Source: Verrucomicrobiota bacterium
GTDB taxonomy: Bacteria; Verrucomicrobiota; Verrucomicrobiia; Opitutales; Opitutaceae
Assembly (NCBI GenBank): GCA_016222805.1
Contig: JACRQG010000018.1
Location: forward strand, 62,001 to 126,000
Reading direction: 5' to 3'
Length of the DNA stretch: 64,000 nt
The stretch's first letter is position 1. Every line of letters begins with the position of its first letter. The notes below the pieces were generated by a model. It had not been told where the DNA came from, searched no databases, and worked only from the letters and a program-made list of their open reading frames with translations. Both the position numbers and the translations under genes were made by a program. Shown here in pieces: positions 17,787 to 25,586 of the stretch.

Positions 17787-18647
17787 ATGCACTCCGCTCC
17801 TCGGCAGTTCCTCCACCGGCGTCCCTGGTTCGCCCGCACCCTCCGGGCTGTCCCGTTTCTCGTCCTGACCTTTTCCGTCTCCTTCCCGCTTTACGGCCAG
17901 GTCGCCATCACCGCGCTGGGCACCCCGGTCCTCGAGAACTTCGACTCCCTGGGCACCAGCGCCACCGCCTTGTTGCCAGCCCACTGGCGGGTCACCGCCG
18001 CGGGCGACACATCGGTGACCTGGGCCAATCCGGCCAACCTCACGGCCACAAGCGCCCAAGCCAGCAGCGGCTCCCCTACCTCGGGAGGACGCTACAACTG
18101 GGGCCAGTCCGCCACCGACCGCGCGATCGGTTTCATGACCTCCACCAACTATGCCAGCCCCAGCAGCCTGCTCGCCCACTTCTCGAACCAGACTGGAACG
18201 ACGATTGGCCAGGTCACCGTTTCCTTCGACTACGAGCGTTATCGCCTCAACACGTCCGCGGCCTCCATCAACTTCTTTTACTCCACCGACGGCTCTTCCT
18301 GGACGGCGGTCGCCGCCGGCGACAGCGGCGCCTTTTCCACCGGCGCCAGCACCTATGGCTTCGGCACCCTGGTCTCTTCCGACACCCGATCCTTCACCCT
18401 CGACTCCTTGAACCTGGCGGCCGGCTCCAGCCTCTTCCTCCGCTGGGCGTTCGTCACCAACGGCTCCAATTCCCAAGGGTTGGGGCTCGACAATTTCAGC
18501 CTCACGGCTTCCGCCATCCCGGAGCCCTCGACGTACGCTGCGGCCGCCGGAGCCGCCGCCCTGGTGATCGCGGTCCGACGTCGGCGCAGGCCGCTCACGG
18601 TTCCGGTCGCGTCGCCACCTGGACGCTCCCCTACACCGGGGGCCTGA
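17787..18647 (+). CDS. PEP-CTERM sorting-domain protein
   Basis: 286 residues, ATG 17787. A signal peptide (AVPFLVLTFSVSFPLYGQ) is followed by a Ser/Thr/Ala-rich beta-type region in which FVTNGSNSQGLGLDNFSLTA is typical of PEP-CTERM exoproteins. Near the C terminus come IPEPSTYAA, a hydrophobic helix and an RRRRRP cluster, the PEP-CTERM tripartite signal recognised by exosortase. The chain then continues ~18 residues past the Arg cluster, which is unusual; the last residues overlap the convergent GNAT gene by 17 bases. Expected role: an exported surface or matrix protein. No exosortase gene lies in this window. Confidence 0.9.
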   Translation: MHSAPRQFLHRRPWFARTLRAVPFLVLTFSVSFPLYGQVAITALGTPVLENFDSLGTSATALLPAHWRVTAAGDTSVTWANPANLTATSAQASSGSPTSGGRYNWGQSATDRAIGFMTSTNYASPSSLLAHFSNQTGTTIGQVTVSFDYERYRLNTSAASINFFYSTDGSSWTAVAAGDSGAFSTGASTYGFGTLVSSDTRSFTLDSLNLAAGSSLFLRWAFVTNGSNSQGLGLDNFSLTASAIPEPSTYAAAAGAAALVIAVRRRRRPLTVPVASPPGRSPTPGA

Positions 18648-19194
18648 ACTCGCGCACGGGGGGATGCGCTCCGGGCTGCAGCGGCAGGAACAGGCGGAAC
18701 TCGCGCACCACCCGCCCGTCTCCCGCCACATTGTCCACCTCTCCCACCAGCTGAAACCCCACCCGCAGGTAGAGCCGGTAGGCCCGGGTGTTGGTCGTCA
18801 CCGTGGTGAGTTCCACTCCCGCCCGCTTCCCCAACCTCGCCTCCGCGATTAACCGCTGCATCAGCGGCTCACCCAGCCCCTGCCCCTGCCATGCATCCGC
18901 GAGACCGACGCCCAGCAGGGGCACGGGTTCGGAAAACTCCCACAGGAAGAAATAACCGACCACTTCCGCGCCGTGGCATAGCACGAAACTGCGGTCCAGC
19001 CCCGCCGCGGAACGCTCCACGTACCGGCCAAGCGTCCCCTCATCGTACGCGTGCGGCAGGAAGAGATCCCTCGTCGCGGGGGACAGGCCCGCATTGAAGC
19101 GCTGCAGCCCCGCTGTTTCGGCGGCGGTCAACGGCCTGATTTCGAGCCGCACCCCGTTGCGCGCCTGGAGGAACTGGGACGGTGCGTTCGCCAT
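18631..19194 (-). CDS. GNAT-family N-acetyltransferase
   Basis: 187 residues from ATG 19194. Residues ~80-130 carry GNAT motif A, LGVGLADAWQGQGLGEPLM, whose QGQGLG loop binds the acetyl-CoA pyrophosphate, and motif B follows (NTRAYRLYLRVGFQLVGEV). The acceptor is not predictable. The stop codon lies 17 bases inside the convergent PEP-CTERM gene. Upstream are a perfect hairpin with a T-run (19279-19315) and further stem-loops, so expression may be separated from, or attenuated after, the methyltransferase gene upstream. Confidence 0.85.
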   Translation of the reverse strand: MANAPSQFLQARNGVRLEIRPLTAAETAGLQRFNAGLSPATRDLFLPHAYDEGTLGRYVERSAAGLDRSFVLCHGAEVVGYFFLWEFSEPVPLLGVGLADAWQGQGLGEPLMQRLIAEARLGKRAGVELTTVTTNTRAYRLYLRVGFQLVGEVDNVAGDGRVVREFRLFLPLQPGAHPPVREFRPPV

Positions 19195-19278
19195 GCCCCG
19201 GAGCGTCTCACACGATGATCGGAGGCCGCAACCCAAGGAACACCCCGCCACTCACGTCACCCCACCTTCCCAAGCGGG

Positions 19279-19315
19279 AAAAAAAGAGCCCGCCGTATAC
19301 CCCTATACGGCGGGC
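19279..19315 (-). terminator. Intrinsic terminator, minus strand
   Basis: A perfect 12-bp stem (19288-19299 with 19304-19315) closes a CCCC/GGGG loop. On the minus strand it is followed after two bases by seven T (19285-19279). It would end transcription from the methyltransferase direction, or attenuate reading into the GNAT gene 85 bases further on. Confidence 0.85.
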
Positions 19316-19440
19316 ATTACTTTCTTAGTTACCCCAAACCTCCGCTAAGCGGAGGAAGGTCTGCAGGCAAACGGTGCGCCTCACCGCGCACAACTCGAAA
19401 CACCTTGCGGCTGCATGGCAGTAGCTGGACATCGACGGTG
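19316..19440 (-). ncRNA. Possible structured leader or 3' UTR RNA
   Basis: Between the methyltransferase stop and the terminator are two more perfect hairpins: CCTCCGC/GCGGAGG at 19339-19355 and GTGCGC/GCGCAC at 19374-19391. Together with the terminator they would form a three-stem RNA ahead of the GNAT gene. I recognise no known RNA family; strand is assigned only from the terminator. Confidence 0.25.
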
Positions 19441-19477
19441 CATTAGCCCCAACCGCAGGACCCGGATGCCCGAACCC

Positions 19478-20185
19478 TCAAAGCTCGTGCGCCCCGACCA
19501 CCAAGGCCCGGGCCTTTTCGCATCTTTTCGGCGAGCGATCCACACCCAGAGCATTGATCCCCAGATGGTTGGCGACGGCCAGGACGGTGCCTACCCCACA
19601 GAAGGGATCGAAGATCGTGGAGGCCTGCGCGACCTCCCGGACAAAACGCACCGCGTGGGCCGCCGCCCGAATCCCCATCGCCCGCACCCATGGCTGTCGG
19701 CCCGGGTCCAAAATCAGGTCGGGGATGGGGAGCACGTCCGGACACCGCCGGGCCCGCGACACGGCAATCAGATGGGTATACCCCGGCCGTCCGTAGGTGA
19801 GCAGGCCCGGCTGCCGGCGACACACAATCTTGTGCAACAGCACGTGCGCCCCGGTATCCTCGGCCGCCCGCACGACCAGGGCGCCCTTGTCGATCCAGCG
19901 CCCGTCGCGCTTGATGTCCGACTGGAAGAACACGGCCACCCCGTCCTCCGCGACGCTGTGCACCACCTGCCCCACCGCGTGCAGAAACCACGCACGCCAC
20001 GCCGGCAGGGCCAGGCCCGTTTCCGACACATCCGGCAGCGAAGTCACCACCCCCGCCCCCGCGATCACGCCCCGCGCCTGCATCCACGCGATCGCTTCCG
20101 CGCAGTGGACCTCTCGCGTCGGCGGATCGCCGCGGAGGCCCGGGGGCCGCTCCCCGTCGGCACCCCTGTCCGGTGGCGGCGTCAT
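19478..20185 (-). CDS. Orphan class I SAM-dependent methyltransferase
   Basis: 235 residues from ATG 20185. The C-terminal half carries the SAM-binding motif DPFCGVGTVLAVAN followed by GINALGVDRSPKRCEKA, the signature of a Rossmann-type methyltransferase. Earlier segments VVTSLPDVSE, VAVFFQSDIKRDG and IVCRRQPG recall an uncharacterised family found in bacteria and plants; the order of motifs resembles DNA/RNA amino-methylases, but no DPPY or NPPY motif is visible. The start codon overlaps the stop of the PQQ-propeller gene by 4 bases (ATGA), so translation is probably coupled. The target is unknown. Confidence 0.7.
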   Translation of the reverse strand: MTPPPDRGADGERPPGLRGDPPTREVHCAEAIAWMQARGVIAGAGVVTSLPDVSETGLALPAWRAWFLHAVGQVVHSVAEDGVAVFFQSDIKRDGRWIDKGALVVRAAEDTGAHVLLHKIVCRRQPGLLTYGRPGYTHLIAVSRARRCPDVLPIPDLILDPGRQPWVRAMGIRAAAHAVRFVREVAQASTIFDPFCGVGTVLAVANHLGINALGVDRSPKRCEKARALVVGAHEL

Positions 20186-21531
20186 GGGCGGGCGCGCACG
20201 TCGTGGCAGGTCACGGTGTCGTGGTATCTCAGATACAATCGCCCGTCGAGCAGCACGGGATGCGCCCACGCATCGCGCCCGCGCACGTTGGGCAGCCGGA
20301 ACCGTCCCTTGATCTCGAAGCGCGGGGCGGCGGAATCGACCAGCAACACCCAGCCGTCCTCGCACAGGACGTAAAGCCGACCATCGGCATGCAGGGCGGA
20401 GCCCTTGGCAAACTCCGGCGCGGTGTAGAGAATTGTACCGGTGCCGGCATCCAGCGCCACCCACCCTTTTGCGCTCCGGTAATAAGACCCAAAGACCCGC
20501 CCGGCCGCGTGCACCACCCCGCCCTGGCACGTGTCGAGGTTTGCGGTCCAGCCATCTTCGACCCCCACCCGTCCCGCTCCCGGCGCCGGCGGGATCAACC
20601 GGTGCACGGTGGCCGGCGGACCATAGGGTGCCGCCATGAACACCCCTTCGCCGACCAGGGTCGGCATCGTGGCCAGCACCGCGTAGTTCGTGGGCCGATG
20701 TCTGGTCCACTGCAGGACCCCCGTGTCGGCATCGACGCAATAGAGGTGGCGCTCCGAGGTTCCGATGATCAGACGCCGCCCGGCAAAACGCACCAGGATC
20801 GGCGGCCCATAACCGGGGTGCTCGACCCGATCGCCCGCCTCCCGATCCAGGAGCGGGGCACTTTTCCACTGCACCTTCCCGGTCGACTTCTCCAGCGCCA
20901 CCACGAGTGCCTCGCGTCCGCCGGCAGTCGCGTAGACGTGGTGCTCATCGACGACCAGACACTCGCTCAGACCCCAGGTGATGTTCTCCCCCCCAAAGGC
21001 CTGCAGCAGTTCCACCGCCCACTCCTCCCGCCCCGTCGCAGCGTCCAGGCAGACCACCCGGCCATGCGAGTTCTGGTGGTACACCTTGCCGGCGCTGCAG
21101 GCGACCGAGGCCCGTGCGCCCGGATACTGGTTCAGCCACGCCGCGCCATTCCGGGCACTCCAGAGCGGTTTGCCCGCCAGATCGAAAGCCAGCACCCGGG
21201 TCTCGTCGTTGAAATCCCCGGTGATGAACCAACGTCCGCCCGCGATTACCGGCGAGGAGTAGCCGCGCCCCACCCCGGTTGTCGACCACAGCACGCCGGG
21301 CCCGCCTTCCGGCCATTCCGGCAGCAGGCCCCGCTCGTCGCTCACGCCGTCGCGCCGCGGGCCCCGGAACTGCGGCCACCCTGGTTCGGCCGAGGCAATC
21401 AACTCGGGCCCGGCGGTCCGCGCGCCCGCCGGCGGCACACCCACAAATGGCAGCACTCCGGCGACCGCGGTCGCCGACCACCGCCACCTCCGCACCCACG
21501 GGACAGGAAGGATCGAAGTCGGTCGCAGCAT
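20182..21531 (-). CDS. PQQ-binding-like beta-propeller protein, exported
   Basis: 449 residues from ATG 21531 (a GTG two codons upstream is possible). The N terminus has a basic/hydrophobic signal-like segment up to ~residue 40. WPQFRGPRRDGVSDE opens the typical verrucomicrobial/planctomycetal PQQ-like propeller, and blade motifs such as VLAFDLAGKPLWS, VVCLDAATGREEW, YCVDADTGVLQW and WVALDAGTGTILY follow. Such proteins are usually periplasmic; enzymatic activity is not implied, since the quinone-site residues of alcohol dehydrogenases are absent. It is the first gene of a two-gene unit with the methyltransferase (4-base overlap). Confidence 0.85.
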   Translation of the reverse strand: MLRPTSILPVPWVRRWRWSATAVAGVLPFVGVPPAGARTAGPELIASAEPGWPQFRGPRRDGVSDERGLLPEWPEGGPGVLWSTTGVGRGYSSPVIAGGRWFITGDFNDETRVLAFDLAGKPLWSARNGAAWLNQYPGARASVACSAGKVYHQNSHGRVVCLDAATGREEWAVELLQAFGGENITWGLSECLVVDEHHVYATAGGREALVVALEKSTGKVQWKSAPLLDREAGDRVEHPGYGPPILVRFAGRRLIIGTSERHLYCVDADTGVLQWTRHRPTNYAVLATMPTLVGEGVFMAAPYGPPATVHRLIPPAPGAGRVGVEDGWTANLDTCQGGVVHAAGRVFGSYYRSAKGWVALDAGTGTILYTAPEFAKGSALHADGRLYVLCEDGWVLLVDSAAPRFEIKGRFRLPNVRGRDAWAHPVLLDGRLYLRYHDTVTCHDVRARP

Positions 21532-21576
21532 GTCCACGCACTGTGGCCACGCTCGTGCCTGCGTCGAGTCGAAGCG

Positions 21577-21611
21577 AAAAACCCGGACACGGACGGGAAT
21601 CCCCGTCCGTG
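21577..21611 (-). terminator. Intrinsic terminator after the Gfo/Idh/MocA gene
   Basis: CACGGACGGG (21588-21597) and CCCGTCCGTG (21602-21611) form a perfect 10-bp stem with a 4-base loop. On the minus strand it is followed, after six bases, by five T (21581-21577). It lies 36-70 bases past the stop at 21647 and just before the PQQ-propeller start. Confidence 0.75.
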
Positions 21612-21646
21612 AATCGCTCAGGCAGGAGACCCGCGCCGGTCGCGGC

Positions 21647-23080
21647 TCAGGTGATCCACTTCTTGCGCTGGGGCAGGTGAATCCAGCGATCCGCCTCCGG
21701 GCAGCCCTTGGCCTTCAAGGCCTTGCTGTCCCAGTCGATTTCCCGACCCACGCGCAGGGCGACGATGCCGGTCATGCCGAACTCCGCCGCCCGGGCGGCG
21801 ATGTCGAAGCTCTGGAACGTCTTCGGCCCGCCTTTGCACGCGTCGAGGAACTCCTTCATGTGGTTCTGCCCCGGGATGCGCGGATACACCACCGGCAGCG
21901 GCTTGGCCGCCTCATGATCGAGTACGCCACGGCATTTCGGGCTGGAGTCGCTCTTCAGACGCATGACGCCTTTCTGCCCCCAGGCATCGGAGCACAGGAT
22001 GCCCTTTTCACCGACGAAGAGGCAGCCGTTGGTCGGCACCTTGCCGTAGGTGGCGATGAGATCCGCCGTCAGGTGCGCCGGCGGGGCGGCATCCGGTCCG
22101 TCGTGCCACCAGACGCTCACCGGATCGTACTTGCCCCGGGCGGCGAAGTCCCAGCGGAAGTCGTTCTTCGACGGATACGCATCCTTCACCGGCTCCGCGC
22201 TCTTGACCGAAATCCGAATCGGGGGGCCCAGTTCGAGCGCCCGCAACGGCAGGTTGTGCGCATGGGCGCCCATGTCCGCCAGATGACCGTCGCCGTAATC
22301 CAGCCAGCGGCCCCATTTCAGGCAGCCGCCGAGATAGTAGGTCTTGAACGGATGCACCGGTGACGGCCCGCACCACGCATCCCAATTGAGCCCCGCCGGG
22401 ATCGGGTCCGCGTCGCGGGCGATGGCCTCGCTGGGCGGGAAGGTGCGATCCATCCAGCAGTGCACTTCGCGGATCTGGCCGAGGAGACCGGCCTGCATGA
22501 TCTCCATGCTCCGGCGGAAGGCGTCCGTGGCACCGCCCTGAGTGCCGATCTGCGTCACCAGCTTGCTTCCCTGCATCATCGTCGCGATGGCCCGCGCCTC
22601 GGCGACACTGTGCGCCAGCGGTTTCTCGCAGAACACCGCCCGGCCGGCCTCCAGCGCGGCCTTGCTCATCGGCATGTGCCAGCGCTGGCCCGCGGCGACG
22701 ATCACTGCGTCGAGGTTGCGCTCGCCCTCCAGCAGGCGCCGGTAATCGCCGTAGACCTTGGCCCGCGCCAGGCCGCCCTGCATCTCCGATGCGCCCTTCC
22801 GCTTCTTTCCGTCGGAGGCGCCGCCCGTCTTCACCCGCGCGATCTGGCCCTCATCCACGTCGCAGATTGCGACGATGTTGTCGCCTTCCTGCAGGATCGA
22901 CGGGATCAGCGACAGACTGCGATTTCCGCAGCCGATCACCGCCACGTTGAGGCGCCGGTTCGCCGGCTGGGCGCCGAACAGCACCCCGGAGGGAACGATC
23001 TGCGGGAGGGCCAGCACACCGGCACCCGCAGTGCCGAGTTTCAGGAACGAGCGCCGCGACAGGAGGGAACGCGAGGTCAT
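21647..23080 (-). CDS. Tat-exported Gfo/Idh/MocA-family oxidoreductase
   Basis: 477 residues from ATG 23080. The N terminus SRRSFLKLGTAGAGVLALP is a twin-arginine signal, so a folded, cofactor-loaded enzyme is exported. The Rossmann motif VAVIGCGNRS (residues ~45-54) and the EKPLAHS segment (NAD(P) and catalytic Lys region) are clear, and KYDPVSVWWHDG and IPGQNHMKEFLDACKGG are typical of the secreted Planctomycetota/Verrucomicrobiota branch. Family members oxidise or reduce sugars and derivatives; exported ones may be 3-ketoglycoside-forming or hydrolytic NAD-dependent enzymes. It is monocistronic, with its own terminator at 21577-21611. Confidence 0.92.
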   Translation of the reverse strand: MTSRSLLSRRSFLKLGTAGAGVLALPQIVPSGVLFGAQPANRRLNVAVIGCGNRSLSLIPSILQEGDNIVAICDVDEGQIARVKTGGASDGKKRKGASEMQGGLARAKVYGDYRRLLEGERNLDAVIVAAGQRWHMPMSKAALEAGRAVFCEKPLAHSVAEARAIATMMQGSKLVTQIGTQGGATDAFRRSMEIMQAGLLGQIREVHCWMDRTFPPSEAIARDADPIPAGLNWDAWCGPSPVHPFKTYYLGGCLKWGRWLDYGDGHLADMGAHAHNLPLRALELGPPIRISVKSAEPVKDAYPSKNDFRWDFAARGKYDPVSVWWHDGPDAAPPAHLTADLIATYGKVPTNGCLFVGEKGILCSDAWGQKGVMRLKSDSSPKCRGVLDHEAAKPLPVVYPRIPGQNHMKEFLDACKGGPKTFQSFDIAARAAEFGMTGIVALRVGREIDWDSKALKAKGCPEADRWIHLPQRKKWIT

Positions 23081-23197
23081 GGAGGATCGGAGGGTTGAAG
23101 AAAGCCGGACAGGCGTACCAACTCGGAGACGCCGCGGCGAGCCTGACGTAACAGCCACTTGCTGGTTCCGGCCATGCCCGGAGAACCGGGGCACATG

Positions 23198-23219
23198 GCC
23201 GGGCGAGGTCGCCCCCGGC
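23198..23219. repeat. Degenerate copy of the CCCCGGC palindromic repeat
   Basis: GCCGGG and CCCGGC flank CGAGGTCGCC, resembling the right half of the 75-base element at 5590. No outer TGTAGCC end is left. Confidence 0.4.
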
Positions 23220-23254
23220 AAAGGCGACAAGGGCGGATACCGGCCCGTCCGCGG

Positions 23255-24415
23255 CTACCGGCGATCGAGCGGCAGCAACGTCACACCGTTTGGGCACACC
23301 GCCGGCCCACTCCCGAACTGATCGCGACAGCGCGGGCAATACCGGCAGCTGGCCGGGCCGTCGGGAACAGGCGGGGCAAGCAGCCCCTCCGACCGCAATC
23401 CCACCCCGTCCAGCAGCGCAGCCACCCGGCGCTCGAGTTCAGCGCGAAACCACCCGGCAATCTCGCGATCGAGCGGGGACCCGTTCTCCGGAGCCAGCGG
23501 CCAGCGCAGATCCGCCACGACGTTGAACGCCCATTCCTCCACCTGCCGCGGCCGCCCCAGCGCGACGATGGCCGCCAGCGGATGCATCACCGGGAAGAAA
23601 CCATCGCCCGCCAGCGCGCGGAGGCGCAGGGCCTGCGGCGGCAGCAACAGGGCGCTGAGGAGGTTGGCCCCGCGCTTCTGGGGCCGGACTGGCCGCAACC
23701 GCCGCAGCGCCCGTCCCGCCAGGATGACCGCCCCGAGGTGAATCACCAACAGTCCGAGAAGGAACCACGGCAATGCCACCACGGCTCCCTCGCTCCACCG
23801 AGTGGGAATCCATGCGGCGACATCACCGGCAACGTAGGCGGAGATTCCGACCAGGCCCGCCAGCGTCACCGCGTTCAACCCGGCCGGGGTCCGGGTCCGG
23901 CCGATCAGGACCCGCACGCGCCGGCGCAGCTGGGTCGGACGAAACCACCGCTGCAGCAGCGCGCGCAGGCGCCGCTCCCGCTCCTCTCCCGTCGTGCCAG
24001 CCAGCGCCAGCAGTTCCCGCGGCGTGAGGTGCCCCGTATCCGGGGCGAAGCGCACGCCGTTCACGAACACCCAGCCTCCGGCCAGCCCCACTTCGCGAAT
24101 CTCCTCCCACCGCCACGCCTGCGCGATCACGGGCGGCTCGCCGGGGCGCCCCGCCGCGCCGGCCGGCTGATTGCTGATGCCAATCGGCGACAGACTCACG
24201 GGTACCTCCGCGACCGGCAGCCGCCAGCTCCCCGGCGCCAGACCGGGCAGGCTCAGGCGCGAAAACCGCACGCGCACGCGGCGCCACGGCCACCACCGCA
24301 AGCTTCCCGCCATCCCGCCACCGGTCAGCGTGAAACTCCGCCCGGGAGCGAGGCGCGCCCCGTCGACCGCCCACAACAACCAAAACACCGCCAGGACTGA
24401 AATCCACTCGGACAT
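23255..24415 (-). CDS. Unrecognised membrane protein with C-terminal Cys cluster
   Basis: 386 residues from ATG 24415. I do not recognise the family. It has an N-terminal hydrophobic segment (VLAVFWLLWAVDGARL), a soluble stretch rich in Trp and Arg, then two membrane segments (TLAGLVGISAYVAGDVAAWI and ALPWFLLGLLVIHLGAVILA, residues ~200-255). The C terminus carries CRYCPRCRDQFGSGPAVCPNG, a four-Cys arrangement (CxxCxxC plus a later C) suggesting a zinc-ribbon-like knuckle. Neighbours (Gfo/Idh/MocA gene and DUF2167 gene, same strand) give no clear functional hint. The next upstream gene lies 153 bases away. Confidence 0.75.
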   Translation of the reverse strand: MSEWISVLAVFWLLWAVDGARLAPGRSFTLTGGGMAGSLRWWPWRRVRVRFSRLSLPGLAPGSWRLPVAEVPVSLSPIGISNQPAGAAGRPGEPPVIAQAWRWEEIREVGLAGGWVFVNGVRFAPDTGHLTPRELLALAGTTGEERERRLRALLQRWFRPTQLRRRVRVLIGRTRTPAGLNAVTLAGLVGISAYVAGDVAAWIPTRWSEGAVVALPWFLLGLLVIHLGAVILAGRALRRLRPVRPQKRGANLLSALLLPPQALRLRALAGDGFFPVMHPLAAIVALGRPRQVEEWAFNVVADLRWPLAPENGSPLDREIAGWFRAELERRVAALLDGVGLRSEGLLAPPVPDGPASCRYCPRCRDQFGSGPAVCPNGVTLLPLDRR

Positions 24416-24568
24416 GCCGGAGGTCAGTCCGTCACCGGCCCCGAGTCGGTACGGATGCGTCGCCCAATGTCGCAACGCGCCCCTTCCCAGCCACCGGCCC
24501 CGCCTCCGGGTCCCGTGGCCCTCGCGGGCACCAACGGATCACTCACCCGTCGTGGGGGCATGCACATC

Positions 24569-25504
24569 TCAGACGGATGGCGGCGGCTCGACCGGACGCG
24601 CGCCCGTGATCTTGTTCCAGAGCTTCTTGATCGCGGCACCGATCGCGATCAGCGCAAACACAAGGCCCTTCCAGGCTTTGCCCAGCCAGGCGCCAAAGGC
24701 GGCAAACCAGCCCATCTTCGCCGCCATCACCGCGCCGCCCCCAAGCACCAGCGCGGAGAGACCGTAGGCCGCGACCTTGTCACCGGCCTTGAACTCCGCA
24801 TAGCGCTGCCCGGCCACGTAACCGAAATTCGAGGCCAGCAACTTGTCGGCGTCGACCTCCGCCGCCTTGAACCCCTCCGTGCTGCTCGCCAGCGTGACGT
24901 TCATCACGCCGCCGCGCCCGAGGAGGCGGATGCTCTCGTTGATCCACACCTGCTTGAAGCCGTCCTGCGACGAGGCGAGGTGGATCGCCCACTTGAGGTG
25001 ATTGGTCTTGGTGTCGTAGTGCGGCGCGGTCGCCCAGCCCTTGAGCCGCACTTCGTCCCAGCCGCGCCGCTTGCGTCCCTCATTGGCCGCCTCCTGGTTT
25101 TCCGACATGGTCTTCAACAGCTTGTCGGCATCGAGCTTGTCCTTCTCCTCGTCCTTCACGTAGCCCGTGTCGTCGTAGTCGAAGAACAGCATGTACCCAG
25201 GCGCGAGCACGACGCCGACTTCGTTGCCGCCGCGCACATTCTGGGTGAGTTCGTAAAAGCGATCGAGCGAGTCGGGCCCGACGAAGTGGTAGTCGGCCGG
25301 AAGCTTGAGTTCCGCCACCTTGCCGAGCGGCACCGTGGCGGGTCCGGCGAGGAGCTTGACCCCGGCGCGCTGCAGCGCTTCCTCGCGGCTCCGCGGAGGG
25401 TTGTCCGCGGCCTTGCCCGCCTTGTCCGCCGCCGGTTGGTCGGCCGCGCGAACGAGGCCGGGAAGCAGCAACACGGAGAACAGGAGCACGCGGAGAGAGC
25501 GCAT
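24569..25504 (-). CDS. DUF2167 membrane protein
   Basis: 311 residues from ATG 25504 with a signal peptide (RVLLFSVLLLPGLVRAA). The core, LGKVAELKLPADYHFVG, ILGRGGVMNVTLASST-like segments, GWATAPHYDTKTNHLKWA and NESIRLLGRGG, is the DUF2167 family, periplasmic proteins of unknown function. Two hydrophobic segments close to the C terminus (AAYGLSALVLGGGAVMAAK and GLVFALIAIGAAIKKLW) anchor it, with a short basic tail. Family members are widespread in Gram-negatives, sometimes beside envelope stress genes, but no role is established. Confidence 0.88.
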   Translation of the reverse strand: MRSLRVLLFSVLLLPGLVRAADQPAADKAGKAADNPPRSREEALQRAGVKLLAGPATVPLGKVAELKLPADYHFVGPDSLDRFYELTQNVRGGNEVGVVLAPGYMLFFDYDDTGYVKDEEKDKLDADKLLKTMSENQEAANEGRKRRGWDEVRLKGWATAPHYDTKTNHLKWAIHLASSQDGFKQVWINESIRLLGRGGVMNVTLASSTEGFKAAEVDADKLLASNFGYVAGQRYAEFKAGDKVAAYGLSALVLGGGAVMAAKMGWFAAFGAWLGKAWKGLVFALIAIGAAIKKLWNKITGARPVEPPPSV

Positions 25505-25586
25505 GGGTTCGGTTATCCGGCTGGGGCCCGAGGCGGTCAAGCAGGCGGACGCACCACCCTCCGACGTGATCGGTCCACGCGGAAGA

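Noticed and set aside
15537-18731. A much longer minus-strand reading frame extending the DUF2961 gene upstream to 18731
   Set aside because: The extra N-terminal part is Arg/Gly/Ala-rich, overlaps the PEP-CTERM gene and would displace a good signal peptide at ATG 17555.
19279-19480. tmRNA or RNase P RNA at the structured stretch before the GNAT gene
   Set aside because: There is no 3' CCA end, no tag reading frame and no RNase P core motif; only hairpins and a terminator are seen.
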